Of a stretch of DNA of 64,000 nt, positions 34,560-44,461 are shown piece by piece. Under the pieces are notes generated by a model. It did no database searches. It was not told the DNA's origin and saw nothing but the letters and a program-made list of their open reading frames with translations. Position numbers and translations under genes: made by a program. The first letter of the stretch is position 1; every line of letters begins with the position of its first letter. The stretch comes from JBBIOU01 sp037443205 (lineage in GTDB: Bacteria > Bacteroidota > Bacteroidia > Flavobacteriales_D > UBA2798), in contig JBBIOU010000008.1 of NCBI GenBank assembly GCA_037443205.1, positions 36,951 to 100,950 of the forward strand, written 5' to 3'.

Positions 34560-37502
34560 ATGAAATTTTTATTCAATAAAATAGCGCTGTGTTTATTTAT
34601 TATGCATATAGTTAAGCCCCTATATGCCAATCAAATGCCGCAATTTTACATTGCCGGCTCAAAATGGGCTGATTCGGTGTTGAGTAAAATGACATTGGAT
34701 GAAAAAATAGGCCAGCTTTTTATGGTTGCGGCATATAGTAATAAAGACAGTAATCATGTTAAACAAATAATTAAACTCATTGAAAAATATAATATAGGCG
34801 GTTTAATTTTTTTTCAGGGAGGTCCGGTCAGACAGGCTAATTTAACTAATTTATATCAAAGCAAAAGCAAGATACCATTGATGATAGGTATAGATGCAGA
34901 ATGGGGATTAAGAATGCGTTTAGATAGTACCATACGTTTTCCTAAGCAAACGACTTTGGGTGCCCTGCAAAATGATACACTTATATATGCGATGGGTGCA
35001 GAAATTGCACGACAATCTAAACGACTTGGCGTGCATATAAATTTTGCACCGGTAGTTGACATAAACAGTAACCCTAATAATCCTGTAATTGGTAATCGTT
35101 CGTTCGGAGAAAATAAGTTTCTGGTTACCCGTAAATCGCTGGCATATATGTTAGGATTACAAAATAATAAAGTCCTGGCCTGTGCAAAACATTTTCCCGG
35201 CCATGGCGATGCCGCAGAAGACTCGCATTATACGTTGCCTGTATTAAATCACCCGCTGCATAGATTTGATACATTAGAACTATTTCCTTATAAAAAATTA
35301 CTGGCTATGGGTGTTTCATCAGTGATGATTGCTCACCTGCAAATTCCCGCCATAAACGATACACTCCCCGCATCACTCTCTAAAAAAATTATTACTGATA
35401 TATTAAAAAATCAGATGCACTTTGCAGGACTGATATTTACAGATGCACTTAATATGAAAGCCGTGAGCAATTTATACAAACCCGGTGAACTCGAAGTGTT
35501 AGCCCTTGCTGCCGGAAACGATGTGTTGCTTTTTTCGGAAGATGTGCCCCGCGCCTTTGAATCTATTAAAGAGGCAATAAATAAAAAAACATTATCTATA
35601 GATAGAATCAATGAAAGTGTTCGGAAAATACTTATAGCTAAAAAATGGCTGGGCTTAGATAATTATCGAAAAATAGAAACAAATAATCTTTGGAAAGATT
35701 TAAATAACAACTATGCAAAAGCTCTGAACCATAAATTATTTGAATCTTCGATTACATTACTTGAAAATAAAAATTTTTTATTACCGCTAAAAAAAACAGA
35801 TACCCTTAAAATTGCATTGATAAATTTTGGTGATACAGCCCAAAACCTTTTTTACAATACACTGAAGAAATATATAGCTCTAGACGCTTTTAACATACCT
35901 CTTAAACCCAAAGCCTCTGAAATAACTACACTGCTCGAAAAAGTCAAAACGTATAATTTATATATCTGTGCAATTTATCCTCACAATAAAACCACCGAAA
36001 AATATGGTATTACAGATGAATTAACAGCATTAATAAATAAGCTAAATCTTAAATCAACACTATGTGCCGTACTTTTTGGAAATCCCTATGCATTGCAATA
36101 TCTTAAAGGCAGTACTTTGTACGATGCACTTTTGGTAACTTACGAAAATACACCTGAAGCTAAATCAGTTGCCGCCCAAACAATTATGGGTGGAAACACT
36201 TGCCATGCAAAATTACCCGTAAGCGTTTCGCAATGGCATTGTTTGGGTGATGGAGAAATAATACATAATGAGGTACGATTTAAATACGTTCTACCCGAAT
36301 ATTTAGGTATTCGCTCCGATGATTTAAATTTGGTTGATTCCATAGCTATTAACGGTATTAAAGAAAAAGCCTATCCCGGTTGTCAGATATTAGCAGCTAA
36401 AAAAGGCATAGTATTTTATTATAAATCATTCGGATATCATACCTACGATAGTACACGGGCTGTTGTAAATACGGATGTATATGATTTAGCTTCGGTAACA
36501 AAAATATTGGCTACTACTGCAGCCTTGATGAAATTAAATGACGAAGAAAAATTTTCGCTGGATAAAAATCTAGGTTATTACTTGCCCGAAATATTAGATT
36601 CATCTGTGTATGCCAAATTAGTTATAAGAAAAATTCTGGCACACGAAGCCGGGTTGATTTCCTGGATTCCGTTCTATCTTAAAACACTTGATAAAAACAA
36701 CAATTTTAAACCACAATATTACAGCAATACCCGAACAGATAGTTTTAACATAAAAGTTGCAGAAAATTTATATCTGTTAAGCTCTATTAAAGATAGCATT
36801 TTTAAGGAAATTAAAAATACACCACTCAGAAAAAAAAATAATTATTTATACAGTGATTTGGGATATTATTTTATAAAAGAGATAATCGAAAAAATAACTA
36901 AGCAAAGTTTAGATAAATATGTTGATAGCGTATTTTATAAACCTTTAGGATTACATACACTCACATATAATCCGCTGAATAAAATAGAGAAGCATAATAT
37001 CATCCCCACAGAAGATGATAAAATATTTCGCAAACAATTAATTCATGGTTACGTTCACGATCAGGGAGCGGCTATGTGTGGCGGTGTTGGTGGTCATGCA
37101 GGATTATTTGGAAATGCAAATGATGTTGCCGTGATGATGCAAATGTATTTGAATTACGGAACATACGGGGGTGAAAGATATTTGAGTAAAAAAGTCATTA
37201 AAGAATATACCCGTTGTCAATTTTGTCCTTCAAACAGAAGAGGTGCCGGATTTGACAGACCCACTATGATGAATGATAAAGGACCCACCTGCAACTGTGT
37301 ATCTGCAGATAGCTTTGGACATACAGGATTTACAGGTATTACAGTCTGGGCTGATCCAGGTGAGGATATTGTGTTTGTTTTTTTAAGTAATCGTTCTCAC
37401 CCGGTTGGCGATAATCCTAAAATTTTATCAATGAATATTCGCACCCGAATACAACAACAAATTTACAATGCAATTAAACAAGCAGGGAATAATTATTATT
37501 AA
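34560..37502 (+). CDS. GH3 beta-N-acetylglucosaminidase / beta-lactamase-family fusion
   Basis: 980 aa with a signal peptide. Residues ~35-370 are a NagZ-like glycoside hydrolase family 3 domain with K210-H-F-P-G-H-G-D217, the His/Asp loop motif of the NagZ subgroup, and the probable nucleophile D295 in LIFTDALNMKAV. A GH3 C-terminal-like domain follows (to ~560). Residues ~590-980 are a class C beta-lactamase/esterase domain with S645-V-T-K648 (SxxK), YSDLGYYF in the Tyr-motif position and GHTGFTG near the end (HxG). The fusion suggests one periplasmic protein that both removes GlcNAc from muropeptides and cleaves a peptide or ester bond. Such GH3-serine hydrolase fusions are known in Bacteroidota; substrates are inferred. 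Confidence 0.92.
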   Translation: MKFLFNKIALCLFIMHIVKPLYANQMPQFYIAGSKWADSVLSKMTLDEKIGQLFMVAAYSNKDSNHVKQIIKLIEKYNIGGLIFFQGGPVRQANLTNLYQSKSKIPLMIGIDAEWGLRMRLDSTIRFPKQTTLGALQNDTLIYAMGAEIARQSKRLGVHINFAPVVDINSNPNNPVIGNRSFGENKFLVTRKSLAYMLGLQNNKVLACAKHFPGHGDAAEDSHYTLPVLNHPLHRFDTLELFPYKKLLAMGVSSVMIAHLQIPAINDTLPASLSKKIITDILKNQMHFAGLIFTDALNMKAVSNLYKPGELEVLALAAGNDVLLFSEDVPRAFESIKEAINKKTLSIDRINESVRKILIAKKWLGLDNYRKIETNNLWKDLNNNYAKALNHKLFESSITLLENKNFLLPLKKTDTLKIALINFGDTAQNLFYNTLKKYIALDAFNIPLKPKASEITTLLEKVKTYNLYICAIYPHNKTTEKYGITDELTALINKLNLKSTLCAVLFGNPYALQYLKGSTLYDALLVTYENTPEAKSVAAQTIMGGNTCHAKLPVSVSQWHCLGDGEIIHNEVRFKYVLPEYLGIRSDDLNLVDSIAINGIKEKAYPGCQILAAKKGIVFYYKSFGYHTYDSTRAVVNTDVYDLASVTKILATTAALMKLNDEEKFSLDKNLGYYLPEILDSSVYAKLVIRKILAHEAGLISWIPFYLKTLDKNNNFKPQYYSNTRTDSFNIKVAENLYLLSSIKDSIFKEIKNTPLRKKNNYLYSDLGYYFIKEIIEKITKQSLDKYVDSVFYKPLGLHTLTYNPLNKIEKHNIIPTEDDKIFRKQLIHGYVHDQGAAMCGGVGGHAGLFGNANDVAVMMQMYLNYGTYGGERYLSKKVIKEYTRCQFCPSNRRGAGFDRPTMMNDKGPTCNCVSADSFGHTGFTGITVWADPGEDIVFVFLSNRSHPVGDNPKILSMNIRTRIQQQIYNAIKQAGNNYY

Positions 37503-37504
37503 AC

Positions 37505-38125
37505 CTATACTTTGGCATACGGCATTTTTTCTATTAACTCAGCAGTGTAATACGAATTTAGACCGCATACTGTCAGGCTGTCGCTTAATTCTAATTTTAC
37601 CTGACCATCTTCTTCGATTGCATTTTCGTTTGTAATGATAATATGCTTTATCTTACCGATTACCAATTCAGTTTGGTTTATGTTGATAATATATTTTTCA
37701 ACAAATTCTAATCCTATTTTTATATGTGATTCTTTGACAAACGGTGCATAAAAATCTAAAATGTATTCCGGGGTTAAATTACAACACTCAAATTCTGATA
37801 TTCCTTCCGGATATTTAGCACTTGTTTGATGTGCTTGTTGATATATTTTAGAGTTTACATGGTTTAATGTGTAATAACCCGTTTTTTCAATATTGTTTAA
37901 AGTGTGTCTTTTGCTATTCATAGCATTTGGCCTGAATAATACACCAATTAAGGGGGGCATTGCTCCTATATGAATTACCTGACTAAATAAGGCCAGATTT
38001 TCAGAGCCTTTTTCATTTTTAGTACCTATCAAATTTAAACTTTTAAAACCGCTGATAGAATTAATTAAATTCCTGCGATAGTTTTTTTCAAAACCATAAA
38101 TGTCATTTTCCAATATAAATATCAT
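37505..38125 (-). CDS. Flavin reductase-like FMN-binding protein
   Basis: 206 aa. The N-terminal part NSISGFKSLNLIGTKNEKG and HIGAMPPLIGVLFRP match the split-barrel flavin reductase-like family (DIM6/NTAB), which binds FMN. GYYTLNHV is the following conserved strand. Members reduce flavins or act as small oxygenase components; the partner is unknown. It stands alone on the minus strand, with its stop 2 nt from the stop of the GH3 fusion gene. Confidence 0.88.
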   Translation of the reverse strand: MIFILENDIYGFEKNYRRNLINSISGFKSLNLIGTKNEKGSENLALFSQVIHIGAMPPLIGVLFRPNAMNSKRHTLNNIEKTGYYTLNHVNSKIYQQAHQTSAKYPEGISEFECCNLTPEYILDFYAPFVKESHIKIGLEFVEKYIININQTELVIGKIKHIIITNENAIEEDGQVKLELSDSLTVCGLNSYYTAELIEKMPYAKV

Positions 38126-38270
38126 TGTTTTTATTTAGCCTAACAATAATTTATTTAAAATGTTTATTCTTTAATCTGTTAACATACCTAATTCCCTTTA
38201 ATCATGTAATAATTTAATTTTGCTCATACACGCACGGTTGTATATTTTCTTAAATTCAAATAATAATCAT

Positions 38271-38909
38271 TTATAACATTATAATTTTATTAGATACAAC
38301 CGGATAAATTTTAATAAAATCTTTTCTGTTAATCAAATGCAAACCCGTTAATTCACCAAATGCCGGCAGCATAAGCATATTGCCTTTTTGAGCAAAACAA
38401 GGTAATTTTAATGATTGTTTTCCTTTGCCCATTATTTTAATACCGGGATGTGTATGCCCGTAAAACTGAAAAACACAATCTATATTTTCTGTTTTATCAT
38501 GGCTAAATAAAAATCCATCAATTACCAATCTTTCATGTACCGAAATTTCTGCGTTTTGATATATTGCCGGATGAATAATATCGTGATTACCTTTTACCAA
38601 TATAAATTGTATTGCTGAAAAATAATTTCGCAGTTGTTTAAATTTTTCCCACTCACTGTTGTAATCGCTGTGAAATAAATCGCCTAAAATAATAATGCTT
38701 TTTGGTTGCTTTTCTAAAATCAATTTTTGAAGTTTTTCTAAATCTTTTTGCGCAGAATCATTAGATAAAGCTATACCGTTTTTTCTGAAATGAGAAGTTT
38801 TTCCTAAATGCAAATCGGCAATAATTAAGCATTGATGCTCTTGCCAAAAGATGGCTTTTTGTGGTAATAAATTAAAATGATGATTACATATTATCAGGTT
38901 CGGAGACAT
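38271..38909 (-). CDS. pdeM: Ligase-associated DNA damage response endonuclease PdeM
   Basis: 212 aa calcineurin-type metallophosphoesterase. All five metal-binding motifs are visible: IADLHLGK, IILGDLFHS, VKGNHD, FSHDK and FYGHTHPG. The start ICNHHFNLLPQKAIFW is typical of the PdeM family, which occurs with the Lhr-like helicase, ATP-dependent ligase and MBL exonuclease found just to the right in this window. Here it is separated from them by an hsp20 gene on the other strand, so it must be transcribed separately. Expected role is nuclease processing of DNA damage. Confidence 0.92.
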   Translation of the reverse strand: MSPNLIICNHHFNLLPQKAIFWQEHQCLIIADLHLGKTSHFRKNGIALSNDSAQKDLEKLQKLILEKQPKSIIILGDLFHSDYNSEWEKFKQLRNYFSAIQFILVKGNHDIIHPAIYQNAEISVHERLVIDGFLFSHDKTENIDCVFQFYGHTHPGIKIMGKGKQSLKLPCFAQKGNMLMLPAFGELTGLHLINRKDFIKIYPVVSNKIIML

Positions 38910-39008
38910 ATATGCAAATATGATAAAAATCAGCTAATTTATTTGATAAATATCATGTTTTTATCTTGTTACTGAATAGAAATTTGTATCATCAAAACAT
39001 TTTAAAAA

Positions 39009-39014
39009 AGGAGG
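39009..39014 (+). promoter_or_regulatory. Strong Shine-Dalgarno before hsp20
   Basis: AGGAGG, followed by TAAT and then ATG at 39019. A full anti-SD match is rare in Bacteroidota, where most genes in this window show none. It suggests either unusually strong translation of hsp20 or acquisition from another lineage. Confidence 0.75.
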
Positions 39015-39018
39015 TAAT

Positions 39019-39468
39019 ATGAGCAATTTAACTAAAAGAACAGGATTTTTTCCAAGCACATTGTTTGACGATTTTTTTAGTAAAGATTTCTTTGATTGGT
39101 CAAACAAAAATTTTTCTGACTTTGGCAGCACATTGCCATCTGTAAACATAAAAGAAGCAGATGCAGATTATAAAATTGAAATGGCTGTTCCGGGTTTAAA
39201 AAAAGATGATTTTAAAATTAAATTAGAAAACAATGTATTAAGCATTTCTTCTGAAAAGAAAGAAGAAAAAGAAGAGAAAGATAAAGATGGCAAGTACACT
39301 CGCAGAGAGTACAATTATCAATCTTTTTGCCGTTCTTTTACTTTACCTGAAAATACCAATGCCGATGGCATTCAGGCAGATTATAAAGATGGTATATTAA
39401 AGGTGGTAGTCCCTAAAAAAGAAATTACTCCTGCTACACCTAAAGAAAAATTAATTGAGGTAAAGTAA
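39019..39468 (+). CDS. Hsp20 / alpha-crystallin small heat-shock protein
   Basis: 149 aa. The alpha-crystallin domain covers about residues 40-135: VNIKEADADYKIEMAVPGLK, a Lys/Glu-rich loop, SFCRSFTLPENTNADGI and YKDGILKVVVPKKE, with the C-terminal anchor region KLIEVK. It is an ATP-independent holdase that prevents aggregation during stress. It is inserted in opposite orientation between pdeM and the helicase gene, 1 nt from the helicase stop. The perfect Shine-Dalgarno upstream is exceptional for this genome. Confidence 0.95.
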   Translation: MSNLTKRTGFFPSTLFDDFFSKDFFDWSNKNFSDFGSTLPSVNIKEADADYKIEMAVPGLKKDDFKIKLENNVLSISSEKKEEKEEKDKDGKYTRREYNYQSFCRSFTLPENTNADGIQADYKDGILKVVVPKKEITPATPKEKLIEVK

Positions 39469-39469
39469 T

Positions 39470-41878
39470 TTAATCAGCGTATTTTTTTAGCATCCGTTCA
39501 ATACGGCTTTCTAAATCTTCGTTGCTGAAGCGCTCTCTTAAGCGATCAACCATAATAGGGAAGGAGAATGGAGAGGGCTTCGGCAATTTTTTTATTACCA
39601 CATTTTTTTGTTGAATATTTTCTAATACTTTTCTTAAACGATATTCTTCCAGTTGAAATGTTAATACTTCATCAAACGATTGTCGAAGCAATAAATTGTC
39701 TTTATCATAATCTTCAAAAACTTTAAAAAATAATTGCGATGATGCTTGCAGATGCTTTGCTTTTTTTTGTTTTCCGGGATAACCATTAAAAACCAATCCG
39801 GCAATTGAAGCAATGTCTCTAAATCTTCTTTTAGCCATTTCGGTTATATTGATACTTTTATAAATATCATCCCATAAATTTTCAGTATTAAATAAATTAT
39901 TTTGCAACGCTTCGTGTATAGGTATATCCTGGTCGCTCAATAATTCAAAACCGTAATCATTTAAGGCAATAGAAAAGCTAATGGGTTTTATTTGCGAAAT
40001 TCGATAAGCAAACAATGCCGCCATGCCCTCGTGTACAAAGCGTCCTTCAAGGGGATAAAAAAATAAATGATGGCCTTCTTTATCAATAAATTCTTCGATT
40101 AAAAATTCTTTCTCGTTAATAATACACGAACGATTTTTTTGCAATTCCAATAATGGAATCAATTCTTTTAATTCATCTTTAGGCTTATTGTTATTATGGT
40201 AGGTTTGCAATTTTTCTCGCATCATGGCCGATAGTTCGCTCGATAAGGGCATACGCCCGCCCATCCATGCAGGAATAATTCCTTTTTTATTGCCGGCACT
40301 TTTAACTAATACTTGCATTTCTTTTAATTGAACAAATTGCAAACTTCTGCCGGCAAACCAAAAAACATCACCGGGTTTTAATTTACTGATAAACCATTCT
40401 TCAATACTTCCTAATTTTTTTCCACTCAAAAATTTTACAGTAAGCATACTGTCGCTTACAATGGTGCCTATTTGTAAACGATGACGCATGGCTATTGCCC
40501 GGCTTTTAACCACATACTTTCCATTTTCAATTTCAACTTTTTTAAATTCATCATAAGCTGATAAGCTTTTTCCACCATATACCAAAAATTGTAAACACCA
40601 GTCAAATTCTTCTTTGCTGATACTTTCAAAGCAATACGTTTGCTTTACTTCTTCAAAAATTTTTTCAGCTAAAAACCCATCTCCAACAGCAAGGGTGGTA
40701 AGGTATTGAATTAATACATCAAAGCTGCGAATGTACGGAATGCGTTGTTCCATATATTTTTTATTAATTGCATCGCGTAAAGCAGCGGCTTCAATTATTT
40801 CGAGCGCATGGGTTGGTAAAAAATAAATTTTACTTTTTGCATCGGGTTGGTGTCCGCTTCGTCCGGCTCGTTGCATAAAACGGGCTACACCTTTTGGACT
40901 ACCTATTTGAATAACACAATCAACAGGACGAAAATCTACTCCTAAATCTAATGAAGATGTGCATACAACTGCTTTTAAGTTGCCTTTGTGTAGTGCATTT
41001 TCTACCCATGTGCGTATTTCACCGCTTAATGAGCCATGATGCAGTGCAACTAATCCTGCTAATTGCGGAGCTTTTTCCATCAAAGCGTGATACCATATCT
41101 CTGCCTGCGAACGTGTATTGGTAAAAATTAAGGTTGATTGATGTTGTTCAATAATCGGAATTACTTTTTCAATAAGTTTAATCCCAATATGCCCTGCCCA
41201 AGGCATCTTATCAATTGTTTCAGGGAGCAATGTTTTTATTTCATATTTTTTTTGATGGGTGCTTTGAATAAAAACAATATCGTTTTTATTTGGATGTAAA
41301 ATTTCAGCAGCTTGTTTTAAGTTGCCAATGGTGGCGGATATTCCCCACACTTGTAAGTTTTTGTTTATGTTTCTTAATCTGGAAAGCACCAATTCAACTT
41401 GCACGCCACGTTTACTTCCTAAAAGTTCGTGCCATTCGTCAACCACTGCATATTGTAAATTTTGGAAAAGCCATTCATGATTTTTTTGTGAGATGAGTAA
41501 ATGCAAACTTTCTGGTGTAATAACAAGTAAATCGGGCATGGATTTTTTTTGAGCATTACGCTCTTTTAAATTGGTATCACCGGTTCTTGCTCCAACACTA
41601 ATGTTTAATTGATTTTCTATACAAGGCAATTCGCAGGCTTTTTTAATTTCCTGTGCAAGTGCACGCAAGGGAGTAATCCAAATGGCTTTAAGTGCCGGCT
41701 TATTTTTTTGTTCCGATAATTTTTTGAGAATTCCAAGCCAAAGCGCATAGGTTTTACCGCTTCCGGTTGGCGCATTTAAAAACCCCGATTTGCCTTTATC
41801 AATAGCATCCCAGCATTCTTGCTGAAATGAAAACGCATTCCATTGTTTACTTGCTAACCATTGATAAATATCAAACAT
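39470..41878 (-). CDS. Ligase-associated DNA damage response DEXH helicase (Lhr-like)
   Basis: 802 aa superfamily 2 helicase. Seen are Walker A FLNAPTGSGKTYALW, AIWITPLRALAQEI (Ia), YAVVDEWHELLG (DEWH, motif II), WGISATIGN (III), TLIFTNTRSQAE (IV), SSLDLGVDFRPVDCVIQIGS and RAGRSGHQ (V-VI), followed by the Lhr-type winged-helix and beta-barrel regions. It is shorter than full Lhr, as in the ligase-associated subfamily. It directly follows the ligase gene (0 nt between stop and start), showing tight coupling. Expected role is 3'-5' translocation and unwinding of damaged or hybrid duplexes. Confidence 0.95.
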   Translation of the reverse strand: MFDIYQWLASKQWNAFSFQQECWDAIDKGKSGFLNAPTGSGKTYALWLGILKKLSEQKNKPALKAIWITPLRALAQEIKKACELPCIENQLNISVGARTGDTNLKERNAQKKSMPDLLVITPESLHLLISQKNHEWLFQNLQYAVVDEWHELLGSKRGVQVELVLSRLRNINKNLQVWGISATIGNLKQAAEILHPNKNDIVFIQSTHQKKYEIKTLLPETIDKMPWAGHIGIKLIEKVIPIIEQHQSTLIFTNTRSQAEIWYHALMEKAPQLAGLVALHHGSLSGEIRTWVENALHKGNLKAVVCTSSLDLGVDFRPVDCVIQIGSPKGVARFMQRAGRSGHQPDAKSKIYFLPTHALEIIEAAALRDAINKKYMEQRIPYIRSFDVLIQYLTTLAVGDGFLAEKIFEEVKQTYCFESISKEEFDWCLQFLVYGGKSLSAYDEFKKVEIENGKYVVKSRAIAMRHRLQIGTIVSDSMLTVKFLSGKKLGSIEEWFISKLKPGDVFWFAGRSLQFVQLKEMQVLVKSAGNKKGIIPAWMGGRMPLSSELSAMMREKLQTYHNNNKPKDELKELIPLLELQKNRSCIINEKEFLIEEFIDKEGHHLFFYPLEGRFVHEGMAALFAYRISQIKPISFSIALNDYGFELLSDQDIPIHEALQNNLFNTENLWDDIYKSINITEMAKRRFRDIASIAGLVFNGYPGKQKKAKHLQASSQLFFKVFEDYDKDNLLLRQSFDEVLTFQLEEYRLRKVLENIQQKNVVIKKLPKPSPFSFPIMVDRLRERFSNEDLESRIERMLKKYAD

Positions 41879-43456
41879 TTATTGAATTAATTTTTTTAAA
41901 TCTTCTAAACAGTTAGCTTCGTTTGCAGGTTTATCTTTTCGCCATCGGGCAATTCTTGGGAAACGCAATGCTACACCGCTTTTATGACGATTAGAATGTG
42001 CTATGCCTTCAAATGCAATTTCAAATACCAGTTCGGGTTTTACACTTCTTACAGGACCAAATTTTTCAATGGTGTTTTTTCTAACAAATGCATCTACTTC
42101 TTTTATTTCATCATCGCTTAAACCGGAATAAGCTTTGGTAAATGTTACAAGCTCATCATTATGCCATACTGCAAAGGTGTAATCTGTAAATAAATTTGCT
42201 CTTTTTCCATGTCCTTGCATGGCATAAGTCAATACCGCATCAATTGTATAAGGGTTTACTTTCCATTTCCACCAATCTCCTTTTTTTCGCCCTACCTGAT
42301 AAGCAGAATTTCGATGTTTTAACATTAAACCTTCGGCATTTTTAATACGTGAATTTTCCTGAATAGCTTTTAATTCATCCCAGTCGGTAAAATCAATCTT
42401 TTCTGACAATGTAATTTTTGAATGGATAGAAGAAATTAAGGTTTCCAAAATTTTTCTTCTTTCACTTAAATTAAAACTTCTTATATCTTTATTTTCATAT
42501 TCTAAAATATCGTAAGCGATGAAACACACAGGAACTTCTTCTAAAGTTTTTTTGCTGATATTTTTTCTGCCTAATCGTTTTTGTATATGCTGAAAGCTTA
42601 AAATTTCGCCACTTTTATAAGCAATTATTTCTCCATCTAAAACACAGCCTTGCGGAATAATAGTTGTTATTTCTTTTAATTCAGGGAATTGATGTGTAAC
42701 CAGCTCTTCGCCCCGCGACCAGATATAAAATTCATTATTTCTGAAAATAATTTGAGCTCTAATGCCATCCCACTTGTATTCGGCTTGCCAGTCATGTGGG
42801 TTACCCAATTCGTTTAATTTGTTTTCAAGAGCATACGCTAAATAAAAAGGATATGGCTTTGAAAAGTTTTCTATTTCAGAAAAAAGTAATTCGTTAAGGC
42901 TTATTTTAAACGGATTCCAATTACCCATTAATTGGTGAGCAATTTCATCTTCAGGAATTTGAAATGCCAAAGCAAGAGCCTTAATTATATTTTTATCCGA
43001 TACACCTACTCTAAAAGAGCCGCTAATAAGCTTATTGAAAATAAAAATTTCATCTTTTGATAATTCATTCCAATAGTTTAATATAAAATGTTTTTTTTCT
43101 TCTTCATTTTTATCGTTCAGTTGTGCAATTTCTTCTAATACTTTATGTAGCGGTTTATTAAAATTTATTGTATTGTTATTATTGCTTGCAAGATGCGCAA
43201 TGGTTTCGCCTAAATCTCCGGCAATGTGATGACATTCATCCACCAACCAAAAGGGTAAATTACTTTTTTCGGCAACCCAATTTTTTAGTTGAGTAGTATT
43301 AACTGGTTTTTTAAAACGTTTTCCGGTAAATAATGCAATACACCACAAAACATCTTTTTTATCGGCTGTTAAAAAATAATTTTTCAGCAAGTTTATTTTT
43401 TCATTGCTGGAGTTAGTTTCGTCTAGTTGCTTATATAATGCTACAAAATCTTTCAC
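41879..43456 (-). CDS. ATP-dependent DNA ligase (ligase-associated repair cluster)
   Basis: 525 aa. An N-terminal helical DNA-binding domain (DNA_ligase_A_N) is followed by the adenylation domain, with the nucleotidyl lysine in EYKWDGIRAQI (motif KxDG), EIIAYKSG and EGLMLKH (motif IV), and a C-terminal OB-fold containing RFPRIARWRKDK. This is an accessory ligase distinct from the NAD-dependent LigA of replication. It overlaps the exonuclease gene by 4 nt and abuts the helicase gene. It should seal ends produced by the associated nucleases. Confidence 0.95.
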   Translation of the reverse strand: MKDFVALYKQLDETNSSNEKINLLKNYFLTADKKDVLWCIALFTGKRFKKPVNTTQLKNWVAEKSNLPFWLVDECHHIAGDLGETIAHLASNNNNTINFNKPLHKVLEEIAQLNDKNEEEKKHFILNYWNELSKDEIFIFNKLISGSFRVGVSDKNIIKALALAFQIPEDEIAHQLMGNWNPFKISLNELLFSEIENFSKPYPFYLAYALENKLNELGNPHDWQAEYKWDGIRAQIIFRNNEFYIWSRGEELVTHQFPELKEITTIIPQGCVLDGEIIAYKSGEILSFQHIQKRLGRKNISKKTLEEVPVCFIAYDILEYENKDIRSFNLSERRKILETLISSIHSKITLSEKIDFTDWDELKAIQENSRIKNAEGLMLKHRNSAYQVGRKKGDWWKWKVNPYTIDAVLTYAMQGHGKRANLFTDYTFAVWHNDELVTFTKAYSGLSDDEIKEVDAFVRKNTIEKFGPVRSVKPELVFEIAFEGIAHSNRHKSGVALRFPRIARWRKDKPANEANCLEDLKKLIQ

Positions 43457-44460
43457 TCGATAATAGTTGAAATGTCTGCCGTTTCTCCTTCAAACTGTGT
43501 TTTTTCGGTTCGTGTATTATATCCATTTTCTTTTAGCCATCGCGAAAATATTTCTGTATATCCATGCGTAGCAATTACTGTTTCACATTCTGAATATTTA
43601 ATCGCGCTATTTAATCCTTTCCAATCGGCATGGTCGCTTAATACAAATCCTTTGTCAATATTTCGTCTTCTGCGAGTGCCTCTTAAAGCCATCCATCCGC
43701 TTGCAACGGCTGTTTTATAAGGCTCTAATTTTCTAAGCCATGGTGTATCTTGTGCTGATGGTGGTGCAATGATTACTTTGCCTTTTATTTTTTTTAAATC
43801 GGTTTCTTTGTTTATTAAAATGGTTGGTGCTATAAATATACCGCTTTCTCTAATTACACGATTTGTATTTTCAATAGCGCCATGCGTATATATTTCAGAT
43901 ATTTCAGGATAAATATTTTGAATGATTCGTTGCGCTTTCCCTAATGCATAAGCAAAAATTACAGAGTTAAATCCGTTTTGTTGATTTTGTTTTATCCAAT
44001 GTATCATTTCATTAAAAACCTCGCTTTGATTTTGCCAGTTATAAATAGGTAATCCAAAGGTACATTCAGTAATAAAAGTGTTGCATTTTATGGGTTCAAA
44101 GGCATCGCTTATTCCATCAAATTCTGTTTTATAATCGCCACTTACTACCCAAACCTCTCCTTTGTATTCAACTCTTATTTGCGATGAGCCGATTACATGA
44201 CCGGCAGGATGCAACGAAAAGTTTACACGATTTATATAAAATGGCTCATGATATTTTTTAGTTTCTATCAAAATATCTTTTCCCAAACGGTATTCTAAAA
44301 TTGCTTTACTTTTTTCGTGGCATAAATAATGTTTCATTCCCCAGCGTGCATGGTCGGAATGAGCATGTGTAATAATGGCTTTATCTACGGGTTTCCATGG
44401 GTCGATATAAACATCGGCTTGCTTGCAATAAATTCCATTATCGGTAAATTCGAGTAGCAT
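43453..44460 (-). CDS. Ligase-associated DNA damage response exonuclease (MBL fold)
   Basis: 335 aa metallo-beta-lactamase/beta-CASP nuclease. The metal-binding HxHxDH motif is in AIITHAHSDHARWGM, and PAGHVIGSSQI and VVSGDY provide further ligand positions. KGFVLSDHADWKGL is the beta-CASP motif region. The family is related to SNM1/mRNA 3' processing nucleases and is found with the ligase, helicase and PdeM. It overlaps lig by 4 nt and follows the DUF429 gene by 1 nt in the operon. Confidence 0.94.
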   Translation of the reverse strand: MLLEFTDNGIYCKQADVYIDPWKPVDKAIITHAHSDHARWGMKHYLCHEKSKAILEYRLGKDILIETKKYHEPFYINRVNFSLHPAGHVIGSSQIRVEYKGEVWVVSGDYKTEFDGISDAFEPIKCNTFITECTFGLPIYNWQNQSEVFNEMIHWIKQNQQNGFNSVIFAYALGKAQRIIQNIYPEISEIYTHGAIENTNRVIRESGIFIAPTILINKETDLKKIKGKVIIAPPSAQDTPWLRKLEPYKTAVASGWMALRGTRRRRNIDKGFVLSDHADWKGLNSAIKYSECETVIATHGYTEIFSRWLKENGYNTRTEKTQFEGETADISTIIE

Positions 44461-44461
44461 A

